Shown piece after piece: positions 9,583 to 18,312 of a stretch of DNA of 64,000 bases. The position numbers and the translations under genes were made by a program. Origin of the DNA: Sphingopyxis sp. GW247-27LB. GTDB lineage: Bacteria; Pseudomonadota; Alphaproteobacteria; Sphingomonadales; Sphingomonadaceae. Position 1 is the stretch's first letter. Every line of letters starts with the position of its first letter. The notes below the pieces were generated by a model. It did not search any database. It was not told the DNA's origin and worked only from the letters and a program-made list of their open reading frames with translations. The DNA is taken from contig NZ_NIWD01000011.1 in NCBI RefSeq assembly GCF_002277025.1, positions 144,153 to 208,152 on the forward strand, written 5' to 3'.

Positions 9583-10346
9583 TGGGCGACAATGGGGATG
9601 CGGGGCTGGGGCTCGACGACGAGGATCGGCTGCCGTGGCTGGAGGCGGCCGACGATTATGAGGACGATCCCGAGGTTTCGCCGACTCGCCTTCTGGTGAT
9701 GGTGCTCGGCGGGCTGCTCCTGATCGGTGCGGTGCTCGGGGGGCTGTGGTGGCTCCAGAATGGCGGCGCGCGCGGCAATGGCGAACTGATCGCCGCGCAG
9801 CCGGGCGACTATAAGGTCGTACCGAAAAACGACGCATCGAGAAGCTTCGAGGGCGAAGGCGACGCGAGCTTCGCCGCGAGCGAAGGCGTCGAGCCCGCGG
9901 GCCGCGTCGATCCGAGCCGGATGCCCGAGGAGCCCGCGGTGACGCCCGCTGCGCGCGAGGCCGCGGCGACGAAGCAGGCGGCGGACAAGGTGGCCGCGGC
10001 GAAAGCCGAGGCGGCGCGCATCGCAGCTGCCGACAAGGGCAAGCCCGGTCCCGCCGCGATGTCGGTCAAAACCGCCGGTGGCGATGCCAAGGCGGCTCCG
10101 GCCGCGGGCGGCGGTGCGCTGGTTCAACTCGGCGCGTTCAGCAGCGAGGCGGCGGCGAACAAGGCGTGGGCCAGTCTTTCCAAGCGTTTCGCCTATCTGG
10201 CCGAGCTCAACCGGTCGGTATCGGCGGCGGATGTCGGCGGCAACAAGGTCTACCGCCTCCGCGTCGGGGCCGGGACGGCGGCTAATGCGCAGAATCTATG
10301 CGGGAAATTGCGTGTGGCGGGGGAGAATTGCGATATCGTCCGCTGA
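9582..10346 (+). CDS. SPOR-domain cell-envelope protein
   Basis: Probably binds denuded septal peptidoglycan through its SPOR domain (family knowledge). 254 aa. Order: an acidic cytoplasmic tail (DEDRLPWLEAADDYEDDPEV), one membrane segment at about 41-59 (LLVMVLGGLLLIGAVLGGL), a long Ala/Lys/Glu-rich periplasmic linker, and a C-terminal SPOR domain from about residue 180 (GALVQLGAFSSEAAANKAW ... KVYRLRVGAG ... CGKL). Its ATG overlaps the argS stop. Placement between argS and nagZ is a recurrent alphaproteobacterial arrangement and fits a role in wall remodelling. Confidence 0.88.
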   Translation: MGDNGDAGLGLDDEDRLPWLEAADDYEDDPEVSPTRLLVMVLGGLLLIGAVLGGLWWLQNGGARGNGELIAAQPGDYKVVPKNDASRSFEGEGDASFAASEGVEPAGRVDPSRMPEEPAVTPAAREAAATKQAADKVAAAKAEAARIAAADKGKPGPAAMSVKTAGGDAKAAPAAGGGALVQLGAFSSEAAANKAWASLSKRFAYLAELNRSVSAADVGGNKVYRLRVGAGTAANAQNLCGKLRVAGENCDIVR

Positions 10347-10451
10347 TTCGGCCCGTTTCGCCGCAACCGGCGTTGGTTCGCACCTGTCGCTATGGCATGA
10401 TGCTGCCCTTGGTTGCCGCGTGAGGGGGCGCCAGCCTATGGAGGTTGACGC

Positions 10452-11459
10452 ATGATACCCGCGATTTTCGGCCTGTCGGGCCTGACGCTGACCGATGATG
10501 AGCGCGCCTTCTTTCGCGACAGCGAGCCCGCAGGCTATATTCTGTTCGGACGCAATATCGAGAATCGCGAGCAGCTTCGGCGCCTGACCGACGATCTGCG
10601 GTCGCTCGACGGGCGCGCCAACCTGCCGATCCTGATCGACCAGGAGGGTGGGCGCGTCGCGCGCATGAAATCCCCCGAATGGCCCGATTTCCCCAGCGGT
10701 GCGGCGTTCGACGCGCTATATGAGCGTGCTCCGGCGAGCGCGATCGAGGCGGCGCGGCTCAACGCGATGGCGCTCGCCTCGATGCTGTCGGAGGTCGGGA
10801 TCACCGTCGACTGCCTGCCGCTGCTCGATGTCCGTCAGCCGGGCGCCAGCGACGTGATCGGCGACCGTGCGCTCGGCAGCGAGCCGATGCGCGTCGCCGC
10901 GCTCGGCCGCGCGATCCTGAGCGGGCTGCAGGACGGCGGCGTGGTGGGTATCGTCAAGCATATTCCCGGTCACGGCCGCGCGCTGCTCGATTCGCATGAG
11001 GAACTGCCCGTCGTCTCGGCGTCGGATCGCGATCTGCAGAGCGACCTCGCACCCTTTGCGGCGCTGCGCGATGCGGCGATGGCGATGACCTGCCATGTCG
11101 TGTTCAACGCCTGGGACCCCGATCGTCCCGCGACGCTGTCGCCGCTGATCATCGACAGCGTGATCCGCCAGCGCATCGGCTTCCACGGCCTGCTGATGAC
11201 CGACGATCTCGACATGAAGGCGCTGTCGGGCGACGTGCCGGCCCGTGCCGCAGCCGCGGTCGCGGCGGGCTGCGACATCGCGCTCAACTGCTGGGCGAAG
11301 ATGGATGACATGATCGGTATCGCCAAGGCGCTCGACCCGATCGGCGAGAAGGCGCTCTCGCGCCTCGAAGGCGCGATGGACCGCGTCGCCGGCGCCCGCG
11401 ACCCGCGCCAGTTCGCGACGCTTGTCGACCAGCGCGACGCGCTGCTGGCGATCGCCTGA
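10452..11459 (+). CDS. nagZ: Beta-N-acetylhexosaminidase NagZ (GH3)
   Basis: Cytoplasmic glycosidase that removes GlcNAc from anhydro-muropeptides during wall recycling. 335 aa, the usual length. Motifs: LIDQEGGRVARM at about 57-68, the KHIPGHG loop at 169-175 carrying the family general acid/base His, and the nucleophile region MTDDLDMKAL around 249-258. GGAGG precedes the ATG by about six bases. It is seven bases upstream of scpA and probably shares its transcript. Confidence 0.95.
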   Translation: MIPAIFGLSGLTLTDDERAFFRDSEPAGYILFGRNIENREQLRRLTDDLRSLDGRANLPILIDQEGGRVARMKSPEWPDFPSGAAFDALYERAPASAIEAARLNAMALASMLSEVGITVDCLPLLDVRQPGASDVIGDRALGSEPMRVAALGRAILSGLQDGGVVGIVKHIPGHGRALLDSHEELPVVSASDRDLQSDLAPFAALRDAAMAMTCHVVFNAWDPDRPATLSPLIIDSVIRQRIGFHGLLMTDDLDMKALSGDVPARAAAAVAAGCDIALNCWAKMDDMIGIAKALDPIGEKALSRLEGAMDRVAGARDPRQFATLVDQRDALLAIA

Positions 11460-11466
11460 GGCGCCG

Positions 11467-12240
11467 ATGGAGGAACTGCCACTCGATTTCGAGCTGGCTC
11501 CCGCGGCGGCGGAGCGCGAGGACGCGCTGCAACTCAGCCTTGAAAGCTGGGAGGGGCCGCTCGACCTGCTGCTGACGCTGGCGCGGGGCCAGAAGGTCGA
11601 TCTGCGGCAGATATCCATCCTCGCGCTCGTCGAGCAATATTTGGCCTTCATCACCGAAATGCGCGCGCTGAAGCTGGAGGTCGCGGCCGATTATCTGGTG
11701 ATGGCGGCGTGGCTTGCCTACCTCAAGTCGGCACTGCTGCTTCCCAAGGACCCGACCGAAGATCCCTCGCCCGACGAACTGGCGCTGCGGCTGCAACTGC
11801 GGCTCCAGCGCCTCGCGGCGATGCGCGAAGCCGCGGCGCGGCTGCTCGCGCGCGACCGGATCGGCCGCGACGTGTTCCTGCGGCCGAAGCCCGAGGGGCT
11901 GCGCGAGGTGCGGGTGCGGCGCTGGGACGCCAGTCTCTACGACCTGCTCGTCGCCTATGGGCAGGTGAAGCTGCGCACCGAGCCCGTCGTCCATATGGTC
12001 GCGCGGCGCCCCGTGGTGACGCTCGACGCGGCGCTCCATCACCTCGAACGCATGATCGGGATCAAGCTCGACTGGGCCGAACTGTCCGATTTCCTGCCCG
12101 CCGATTATGACGGGCCGCTGCGCCGGTCGGCAATCGCGTCGAGCTTCCTCGCGGCGCTCGAACTCGCGCGGCAGGGCCGCGTCGACTTGAAGCAGGACGG
12201 CGCATTCGAACCACTCTATCTGAAGGCCGCATCCGCATGA
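11467..12240 (+). CDS. scpA: Segregation and condensation protein A (kleisin)
   Basis: Kleisin subunit of the SMC-ScpAB condensin. 257 aa from the ATG at 11467. The N-terminal signature LESWEGPLDLLLTLARGQKVDL and the following helix (YLVMAAWLAYLKSALLLP) are diagnostic. The C-terminal winged helix that binds the SMC head is at about 195-250 (SSFLAALELARQGRVDLKQ). It overlaps scpB by four bases (ATGA), indicating coupled translation. Earlier in-frame starts lie inside nagZ and are not used. Confidence 0.94.
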   Translation: MEELPLDFELAPAAAEREDALQLSLESWEGPLDLLLTLARGQKVDLRQISILALVEQYLAFITEMRALKLEVAADYLVMAAWLAYLKSALLLPKDPTEDPSPDELALRLQLRLQRLAAMREAAARLLARDRIGRDVFLRPKPEGLREVRVRRWDASLYDLLVAYGQVKLRTEPVVHMVARRPVVTLDAALHHLERMIGIKLDWAELSDFLPADYDGPLRRSAIASSFLAALELARQGRVDLKQDGAFEPLYLKAASA

Positions 12241-12836
12241 CTCCCATCGACGACCGCGAACGCGCCATCGAGGCGATGCTCTTCGCCAGCGACGAACCGC
12301 TCGATCCGCGCCAGCTTGCCGGCAGGCTCGGCGACGAATCGACGCCAGGCGAGGTGCGCGCGATTATCCAGGCGATCGCCGCGCGCCACGCCGGCAGCGG
12401 CATCGAACTGGTCGAGCGCGGCGGGCACTGGCATTTTCAGACGCCCGCCGATCTCGCCCATCTGCTGCGCCGCGAGCGCGACGATCCGCGCAAGCTGTCG
12501 CGCGCGGCGTCGGAGGTGCTGGCGATCGTCGCCTATCACGAGCCCGTCAGCCGCGCCGAGATCGAGGCGATTCGGGGTGTCCAGACCTCGAAAGGCACGC
12601 TCGACGTTCTGATGGAGGCGGAATGGATCGCGCCCGCGGGTCGCCGCGAGGTGCCAGGGCGCCCGCTGATCTACAGGACGACTGACGCTTTTTTGCAGCA
12701 TTTTGGCCTTAGCAGCCGCAAGGACCTGCCGGGCATCGAGGATTTGCGCGCGGCGGGCCTGCTCGACCCCGTCGACCTCGCTTTCGAGGAGGCGATGGGC
12801 GAGCTGGACCTAGTCAAGGACGGCGAAGAAGCTTAG
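12237..12836 (+). CDS. scpB: Segregation and condensation protein B
   Basis: Winged-helix partner of ScpA in the condensin complex. 199 aa. Two winged-helix units are visible: IEAMLFASDEPLDPRQLAGRL at the start and SRAASEVLAIVAYHEPVSRAEIE followed by RGVQTSKGTLDVLMEAEWI. The C-terminal GRPLIYRTTDAFLQHFGLSS is the usual family ending. Its ATG lies inside the last codons of scpA; tatA follows 71 bases later. Confidence 0.95.
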   Translation: MTPIDDRERAIEAMLFASDEPLDPRQLAGRLGDESTPGEVRAIIQAIAARHAGSGIELVERGGHWHFQTPADLAHLLRRERDDPRKLSRAASEVLAIVAYHEPVSRAEIEAIRGVQTSKGTLDVLMEAEWIAPAGRREVPGRPLIYRTTDAFLQHFGLSSRKDLPGIEDLRAAGLLDPVDLAFEEAMGELDLVKDGEEA

Positions 12837-12907
12837 GGCTTTTTTGACGTCGCCGCGTGCATTCGGCGCCGGCTCTCCCTATATGGGCGGCGCAAGGAGA
12901 TTTTGAG

Positions 12908-13141
12908 ATGGGTGGTTTGAGCATCTGGCACTGGCTGGTCTTCGGCGTCATCGTCCTGCTGCTGTTCGGCAAGGGACGCTTCTCCGACATGATGGGCGAC
13001 GTCGCCAAGGGCATCAAGAGCTTCAAGAAGGGCATGGCCGACGACGACGCGTCGCCCGCCGCGCCGAAGCAGATCGAAGGCCAGCGTGCGCCCGATCCGT
13101 CGGTGACTCCGGCCCCGACCGCGGAAACCGAAAGCCGCTGA
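12908..13141 (+). CDS. tatA: Sec-independent translocase protein TatA
   Basis: Channel-forming subunit of the twin-arginine translocase. 77 aa: one short membrane helix ([20 protein letters not shown]), the FGKGRFSD hinge that precedes the amphipathic helix ([16 protein letters not shown]), and a disordered polar tail. The ATG at 12908 gives the standard MGGLSIWHW start, and AAGGAGA lies about eight bases upstream. First gene of tatA-tatB-tatC. Confidence 0.96.
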   Translation: MGGLSIWHWLVFGVIVLLLFGKGRFSDMMGDVAKGIKSFKKGMADDDASPAAPKQIEGQRAPDPSVTPAPTAETESR

Positions 13142-13173
13142 TTTTCGGCCGTCTGCGGGAATTGGGCTGGTAA

Positions 13174-13551
13174 ATGTTCGACGTCGCGCCCACCGAACTG
13201 CTGCTCGTCATCGTGGTGGCCCTGGTCGTTATCGGCCCCAAGGACCTGCCCAAGGCGATGCGGTTCGTCGGCAAATGGGTCGGCAAGGCGCGCGGGATGG
13301 CGCGCCATTTCCGCGCCGGGCTCGACACGATGATGCGCGAGGCCGAGCTCGAGGAGCTCGAGAAGCAGTGGCGCGAGCAGAATGACGCGATCATGCGCGA
13401 GTTTCCGCGCGTCGATGCGGAGGCGAACCCGCCGCTGATTTCGGCGCCGGCCGATGACGCTGCCGTGGACCCCGATCAGGTGGCGGCGGCAACGCCCCCC
13501 GAACCCGCTGAAACCCACGCCGTGCCGCCGAAGGACGGGCCGCTGCCGTGA
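13174..13551 (+). CDS. tatB: Sec-independent translocase protein TatB
   Basis: Receptor subunit of the Tat system, working with TatC. 125 aa. It begins MFDVAPTELLLVIVVALVVI with GPKDLPKAMR directly after the helix, including the Glu in the membrane segment that marks TatB. A long amphipathic helix follows, then an acidic, Pro-rich tail. It overlaps the tatC GTG start by four bases. Confidence 0.95.
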   Translation: MFDVAPTELLLVIVVALVVIGPKDLPKAMRFVGKWVGKARGMARHFRAGLDTMMREAELEELEKQWREQNDAIMREFPRVDAEANPPLISAPADDAAVDPDQVAAATPPEPAETHAVPPKDGPLP

Positions 13552-14360
13552 CCGCCGAAACGCCTGTCACGGCCAGCGAGGACGACGGCGCCGGCGGCAA
13601 GATGCCGCTGCTCGACCATCTGATCGAGCTGCGTTCGCGACTGCTTAAGTCGTTGCTCGCGATCGCGATCGCCTTTGGGGCGTGTCTCTATTTCGCGCGG
13701 CCGATCTTCGGCATTCTCGTCCGGCCGCTGGTGCGGGCAGGGCAGGGCAAGCTCATCTATACCCAGCTGTTCGAGGCCTTCTTCGTCGAGATCAAGGTCG
13801 CGCTGTTCGCGGCGATGATGATCGCCTTTCCGGTGATCGCCAACCAGCTTTGGAAATTCGTCGCGCCGGGGCTCTATCGCAAGGAAAAGCGCGCGCTGCT
13901 GCCTTTCCTGTTCGCGACCCCGGTGCTGTTCGCTATCGGCGCCTGCTTCGCCTATTTCGTGACGGTCCCCTTGGCGCTCAAATTCCTGCTCGGTTACCAG
14001 GGCGACATCGGCGGCGTGACGCAGGAGGCGCTGCCGTCGGTCGGCAATTACCTCAGCTTCATCATGCAGTTCATCATGGCGTTCGGCATCGCCTTTCTGC
14101 TGCCGATCCTGCTGATGCTGATCGAGCGGTCGGGGCTGGTGACGCGCGAGCAGCTCGTGTCGGCGCGGCGCTACATGATCGTCGCGGCGTTCGGGATCGC
14201 TGCGGTCGCGACGCCTCCCGACGTGCTCAGCCAGTTCCTGCTCGCGGTGCCGCTGATCCTGCTTTACGAACTGTCGCTCTTCGCCATCTGGTTCACGCAG
14301 CGCCGCCGTAACAAAACAGGCGCCGAAACGGCGCCTGTCGAACCTCTCGAAGAGGTTTAG
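13548..14360 (+). CDS. tatC: Sec-independent translocase protein TatC
   Basis: Six-span core of the Tat system that recognises the RR signal. 270 aa. Diagnostic stretches: MPLLDHLIELRSRLLKSLLA near the start, the FVEIKVALFAAMM loop, WKFVAPGLYRKEKR, and AVATPPDVLSQ in the late helices. The start is GTG at 13548 inside the tatB end. The last 18 codons contain a perfect hairpin, listed separately. The family ends soon after the sixth helix, so the 3' extension is tail sequence. Confidence 0.96.
   Translation: MTAETPVTASEDDGAGGKMPLLDHLIELRSRLLKSLLAIAIAFGACLYFARPIFGILVRPLVRAGQGKLIYTQLFEAFFVEIKVALFAAMMIAFPVIANQLWKFVAPGLYRKEKRALLPFLFATPVLFAIGACFAYFVTVPLALKFLLGYQGDIGGVTQEALPSVGNYLSFIMQFIMAFGIAFLLPILLMLIERSGLVTREQLVSARRYMIVAAFGIAAVATPPDVLSQFLLAVPLILLYELSLFAIWFTQRRRNKTGAETAPVEPLEEV
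14316..14338 (+). other. Perfect hairpin inside the tatC 3' end
   Basis: ACAGGCGCC (14316-14324), loop GAAAC, GGCGCCTGT (14330-14338): nine paired bases and a five-base loop within the last codons of tatC. No T-run follows. It could stabilise or end the transcript, or be a small repeat captured in the poorly constrained tail. A weaker five-base stem with loop CAGA lies at 14367-14380 between tatC and the convergent entericidin gene. Confidence 0.5.
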
Positions 14361-14381
14361 GGTAAGCGGGTCAGAACCCGG

Positions 14382-14510
14382 TCAATGGATGGCATCGCTG
14401 CCAGCCTGACCGACTGACTCGATGTCGCGGCCTGCTCCTTTGACGGTATTGCAGCCAGCGACCAGAAAGCTTGCCATCAATGCCAGGATGATTGCGCGAA
14501 AACTCGTCAT
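14382..14510 (-). CDS. Entericidin A/B-family small lipoprotein
   Basis: 42-aa reading frame on the minus strand: MTSFRAIILALMASFLVAGC, then NTVKGAGRDIESVGQAGSDA, then IH. It is a complete mini-lipoprotein: a short basic start, a hydrophobic core, lipobox VAGC, then the CNTVKGAGRDIESVG motif typical of the EcnA/EcnB family. The upstream sequence reads GTGAAGAACG before the ATG, giving a plausible ribosome-binding site. It converges on tatC (21 bases apart). The family is linked to stress and toxin-antidote lipoproteins in enterobacteria; the role in this group is unknown. Confidence 0.88.
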   Translation of the reverse strand: MTSFRAIILALMASFLVAGCNTVKGAGRDIESVGQAGSDAIH

Positions 14511-14668
14511 CGTTCTTCACCTTGTTATCATATCAGGGTGCAAAATGGCCCGGCACGCGTTCGAGGGGGGGGAGGGAATGCGGGCCGGGCCAATGTTGCT
14601 GAGCAGCGCTGCGGGGGGGCGATGACCGCTGCTCGAGAAGGAAACGAGCCTGGCGGTGGATAAGTTCC

Positions 14669-14699
14669 CAAAAAAATGCAGGCCGCTGCACTTTTTTTC
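14669..14699 (-). terminator. Bidirectional intrinsic terminator downstream of mgtE
   Basis: A7 (14670-14676), TGCAG, loop GCCG, CTGCA, then T7 (14692-14698). Read on the minus strand this is a stem with A:T extension and a T-run, 41 bases past the mgtE stop. The rest of 14511-14739 shows no gene; it probably holds the entericidin promoter. Confidence 0.65.
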
Positions 14700-14739
14700 C
14701 CGAATCTTTTGAATCGGTTGGATTCCAGCGCTTTGCCGG

Positions 14740-16197
14740 TCAGAGGCTGGTGAGCCCGCTCGCCACCGCGAGCCCCAGAAAGGCCAGAAAGCCCATCGAA
14801 TCGGTCGTCATGGTAACGAAAATCGAACTGGCGACCGCCGGATCCTGATCGAGCCGGTCGAGCAGGAGCGGGATCGCGACCCCCGCGACGCCGGCGACGA
14901 AGATGTTCACGATCATCGCGGCAGCAATGACCGCACCGAGCGCGGGATTGCCGAACCAGAGCGCGGTCGCGACGCCGGCGATCAGCGCGATCGTGCCGCC
15001 GTTGAGGAGCGCGATCTTCATCTCGCGCCAGACCGCGCGCCAGCTATTCGAATCGGTGAGCTGGTTCATCGCCAGCGCACGGACGGTGACCGCGAGCGTC
15101 TGCGTCCCCGCATTGCCGCCGACCCCGGCGACGATCGGCATCAGGGCGGCAAGCGCGACCATATGCTCGATCGCGCCGCCGAACAGGCCGACGATCGACG
15201 AGGCGACGAGGGCGGTGCCGAGATTGGCGATCAGCCAGCGTACCCGCGCAGCATAGGTTTCGCGGATCGGCTCGTTGATGTCGCCGTCGCCCGCGCCCGA
15301 CAGGCGCAAGATGTCCTCGCCCGCCTCTTCCTGAATGATGTGGACGATATCGTCGACGGTGATCATGCCGACGAGCCTGCCGGCTCTGTCGACGACGGCG
15401 GCCGAGATCAGGGCGTATTTCTGGAAGCGGAGGGCGACTTCCTCCTGGTCCATATCGACCGAAATCAGCGTCTGTTCGCGCTTCATCACGTCGCTGATCG
15501 CGATGTCGCGCGGGGTGCGCAGGATCCAGCTCAGCTGGCAGGTGCCGACGGGGCGGTGCATCGGGTCGACGACGAAGATTTCCCAGAAATCGCTCGTCAG
15601 GTCGGTATCTTCGCGCAGCCGGTCGATGACGTCGCCGACGCTGACATGCTCGGGCACCGCGACCAGGTCGCGCTGCATCAGGCGACCGGCCGATTCCTCG
15701 GGGAAGGAGAGGGCGTCCTCGATCGCGGCGCGATCCTCGGGCTCCATCGCCTGGAGGACGGCCTGCTGCTCGTCCTCCTCCATGTCCCCGATGATCGCGA
15801 CCGCGTCGTCGGTATCGAGTTCGGACGCGATTTCGGCCACCTGTTCGGGCGCGAGCAGGTCGATCAGCCGCTCGCGCACATGCTCGTTCATCTCGGCGAG
15901 CACGTCGGGCGACAGCAGATCGCCGAGCACCGAGGCGAGCAGCGGGCGGTCCTCGTCGGACACCAGCTCGAACAGGTCGGCGATGTCGGCGGGGTGAAGG
16001 CGGCCGATGCGTTCGCGCGCCGTTTCATGCTCGCCCGCCTCGGCGAGCGCGAGCACGTCGCTGACGAATTCGGGCTTCAGCCGATCGTCCTCGTCGAGCT
16101 CGGTATCGGGTTCCTGCGCCGCGGGGGCGAGGCCCCGGTCACGGTCATCGGTCAGGACATCGTCTTGCGGGGGCAGGGAATCTTCGCGTTCGTCCAT
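14740..16197 (-). CDS. mgtE: Magnesium transporter MgtE
   Basis: Mg2+ channel with cytoplasmic Mg2+ sensing. 485 aa from the ATG at 16197. Order: an acidic N-terminal tail, the MgtE N domain (LHPADIADLFELVSDEDR, ELDTDDAVAIIGDMEEDE), a CBS pair (LMQRDLVAVPEH, VDPMHRPVGT, RLVGMITVDDIV), then about five membrane helices from residue about 330 (GLFGGAIEHMVALAALMPIV, GNAGTQTLAVTVRALA, VAGVAGVAIPLLLDRL). The GNAGTQ stretch and the loss of charged residues after it are family hallmarks. The longer upstream frame to 16302 lacks domain support. Confidence 0.95.
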   Translation of the reverse strand: MDEREDSLPPQDDVLTDDRDRGLAPAAQEPDTELDEDDRLKPEFVSDVLALAEAGEHETARERIGRLHPADIADLFELVSDEDRPLLASVLGDLLSPDVLAEMNEHVRERLIDLLAPEQVAEIASELDTDDAVAIIGDMEEDEQQAVLQAMEPEDRAAIEDALSFPEESAGRLMQRDLVAVPEHVSVGDVIDRLREDTDLTSDFWEIFVVDPMHRPVGTCQLSWILRTPRDIAISDVMKREQTLISVDMDQEEVALRFQKYALISAAVVDRAGRLVGMITVDDIVHIIQEEAGEDILRLSGAGDGDINEPIRETYAARVRWLIANLGTALVASSIVGLFGGAIEHMVALAALMPIVAGVGGNAGTQTLAVTVRALAMNQLTDSNSWRAVWREMKIALLNGGTIALIAGVATALWFGNPALGAVIAAAMIVNIFVAGVAGVAIPLLLDRLDQDPAVASSIFVTMTTDSMGFLAFLGLAVASGLTSL

Positions 16198-16367
16198 CGC
16201 GCGGCCCTCCCTGACATGATCGGCCGAAACAGCCCGTGAACCGAATTTCCCCCTAGTCCCGGAGCCGCGCCTTGGCAACGCCGCCAGGGCCCGGACGGGC
16301 AATTAATGCGTGGCTTTGCCGCCCGCGCCCGCTATGGCACCGCCAACCCAATCTTGAGGAGCCTTCC

Positions 16368-16817
16368 ATGTCCGATCAGACCCTTACCCTGTCGCTGTCG
16401 ACCGGCGACGTCGTCATCCGCCTGCGCCCCGATCTCGCCCCCAAGCATGTCGAACGGATCAGCCAGCTCGCCAGCGAAGGCTTCTACGACGGCGTCGTCT
16501 TTCACCGCGTGATCCCCGGCTTCATGGCGCAGGGCGGCGACCCGACGGGCACCGGCATGGGCGGCAGCAAGCTCCCCGACCTGCCCGCCGAATTCAATAG
16601 CGAGCCGCACGTCCGCGGCGTCTGTTCGATGGCGCGCGCGCAGAATCCGAACAGCGCGAACAGCCAGTTCTTCATCTGCTTCGAGGATGCGCGCTTCCTC
16701 GACAACCAGTATACCGTCTGGGGCGAGGTGATCGAAGGCATGGACAATGTCGACGCGCTGCCGAAGGGCGAACCGCCGCGCGAGCCCGGCAAGATCGTGA
16801 AAGCGACGGTTTCGTAA
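16368..16817 (+). CDS. Cyclophilin-type peptidyl-prolyl cis-trans isomerase
   Basis: Catalyses proline isomerisation. 149 aa without a signal peptide, so probably cytoplasmic (PpiB-like). Active-site signatures: VVFHRVIPGFMAQGGDPTGTG with the catalytic Arg, FNSEPHVRGVCSMAR, and NSANSQFFICF. The ATG at 16368 is preceded by TTGAGGA at good spacing. Divergent from mgtE; a palindromic repeat follows it. Confidence 0.94.
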   Translation: MSDQTLTLSLSTGDVVIRLRPDLAPKHVERISQLASEGFYDGVVFHRVIPGFMAQGGDPTGTGMGGSKLPDLPAEFNSEPHVRGVCSMARAQNPNSANSQFFICFEDARFLDNQYTVWGEVIEGMDNVDALPKGEPPREPGKIVKATVS

Positions 16818-16828
16818 GTCGTTTCGTC

Positions 16829-16970
16829 GATCCTCCCCGTGCCGAAGGCATGGGGAGGGGGACCATCCGAAGGATGGTGGAGGGGCCGAGCGCAGCGAGC
16901 GCTTCGCGCTCGGCCCCTCCGTCAGCCCTGCGGGCTGCCACCTCCCCATCGCTGCGCGACAGGGAGGATC
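16829..16970. repeat. Complex intergenic palindromic repeat (142 nt)
   Basis: Outer arms GATCCTCCC (16829-16837) and GGGAGGATC (16962-16970) enclose nested stems. The strongest is GAGGGGCCGAGCGC (16880-16893) with its exact complement at 16906-16919. It fills the gap between the convergent cyclophilin and nitronate-monooxygenase-like genes and could end both transcripts. No coding signal; it looks like a member of a dispersed chromosomal repeat family. Confidence 0.8.
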
Positions 16971-16976
16971 GGCTCG

Positions 16977-18113
16977 TCAATCCTCCACGAATCCGTTCAA
17001 TCGCTCACAGGCGGCGATCCAGTCTTCCTTGAAGGCCTGGACGACCTGTCCGGCGCCCATCGCCTCGTTCATCAGCCCGACGCCCTGGCCGACCCAATAG
17101 GTCGTGAGCGCCTTCGCGCCTTCGTGGCCGCCTTCCGATAGTTTATCGACCTTGCGCAGCGCGGGTTCGCTGACCAGCGACTGGAGCGGCATGGGCAGAG
17201 GCCTGGGCGCGCCCTCGGCTTCCCATGCGTCGGTCCACGGCGAGCGGAGCTGGCGCGAGGGCTTGCCGGTGCGGCTCTTCGATCGCACCGTGTCGCGCGC
17301 GCTCGCGGCGAGCATCTTGTCCTTTACCACCGGGTTGGTCTCGGCTTCGGCGGTGGTCAGCCATACCGATCCGCACCAGGCGCCGTGCGCGCCCATCGCC
17401 ATCGCGGCGGCCATCTGGCGCCCGGTGACGATACCGCCCGCGGCGAGGATCGGCGTCGAGTCGCCGATCGCATCGAGCGCCGCCGCGACCTCGGGCACGA
17501 GCACCATCGTCGCGACTTCGCCGCAATGGCCGCCCGCCTCACCGCCCGCGACGACGAGGATATCGACCCCGGCGCGCACCTGCGCCAGCGCGTGATCGCG
17601 GGTGCCGACCAAGGCGGCGACCGGCACGCCGTGCCGCTTGCCGAGGTCGAGCATCAGTTGCGGCGGCACGCCGAGCGCGTTGGCGATCAGCTTGATCGGG
17701 TGGCGAAAGGCGACCTCGAGCAGTTTCGCCGCGCCATCCTCATGCATATTCTCGCCAAAACTCTGCCGCGCCGCCATCGCATCCTCGAGCCCTTCGGCGT
17801 CGACGTCGAACTTGCCGAGAATATCGGCCGCGAACTGCAGATGCGCCTCGGGGATCCGGGGCGTGCCGGCCGATGGTGCTTCGCCCTTGCCGGCGAAGCT
17901 GTTGGGGACGATCAGGTCGACGCCATAGGGACGCCCGCCGATATGCGCGTCGATCCACGCCAGCTCCTCCTCGAGCCGTTCGGGCGGCAGCGCGGCAGCG
18001 CCGAAGACGCCCATGCCGCCCGCTTTCGACACTGCGACGATGACGTCGCGGCAATGCGAGAAGGCGAGGAGGGGGAATTCGATGCCGAGCAGGGCGCAGA
18101 TGGGGGATTGCAT
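16977..18113 (-). CDS. Nitronate monooxygenase-like flavin enzyme
   Basis: FMN-dependent TIM-barrel oxidoreductase of the 2-nitropropane dioxygenase family; the true substrate is unknown. 378 aa from the ATG at 18113 (MQSPICALLGIEFPLLAF). Motifs: SKAGGMGVFGAAALPPE near the start, VAGGEAGGHCGEVATMVLVP in the middle, ILAAGGIVTGRQMAAAMAMGA and GAWCGSVWL for phosphate binding. The C-terminal part contains PMPLQSLVSEP and a VGQGVGLMNE stretch. An earlier in-frame ATG at 18143 abuts the next repeat and is less likely. Confidence 0.85.
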   Translation of the reverse strand: MQSPICALLGIEFPLLAFSHCRDVIVAVSKAGGMGVFGAAALPPERLEEELAWIDAHIGGRPYGVDLIVPNSFAGKGEAPSAGTPRIPEAHLQFAADILGKFDVDAEGLEDAMAARQSFGENMHEDGAAKLLEVAFRHPIKLIANALGVPPQLMLDLGKRHGVPVAALVGTRDHALAQVRAGVDILVVAGGEAGGHCGEVATMVLVPEVAAALDAIGDSTPILAAGGIVTGRQMAAAMAMGAHGAWCGSVWLTTAEAETNPVVKDKMLAASARDTVRSKSRTGKPSRQLRSPWTDAWEAEGAPRPLPMPLQSLVSEPALRKVDKLSEGGHEGAKALTTYWVGQGVGLMNEAMGAGQVVQAFKEDWIAACERLNGFVED

Positions 18114-18137
18114 TCTTCTTCTCCCGATTTCCCGTTT

Positions 18138-18221
18138 CGTCATTGCGAGCGGAGCGAAGCAATCCAGGGCGGTACCCGCCGCTCTGGATTGCCGCGTCGC
18201 CTTCGGCTCCTCGCAATGACG
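18138..18221. repeat. Intergenic inverted repeat, CGTCATTGCGAGC type
   Basis: Left arm CGTCATTGCGAGCGGAGCG then AAGCAATCCAG; right arm CTGGATTGC, then CTCCTCGCAATGACG. The arms are imperfect complements around a short GC-rich core. It lies in the divergent gap between the nitronate-monooxygenase-like gene and nadC. Repeats of this sequence type are widely dispersed in bacterial genomes. No promoter role can be shown from sequence. Confidence 0.75.
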
Positions 18222-18312
18222 AACGCTGGGCTTGGTTATCGATGCCCATGTCAGCGCCAGTTGACGTAAACGTCAAGTTGATTTGCCGGACTCAGCCTTT
18301 ATCGCGGGGGCC

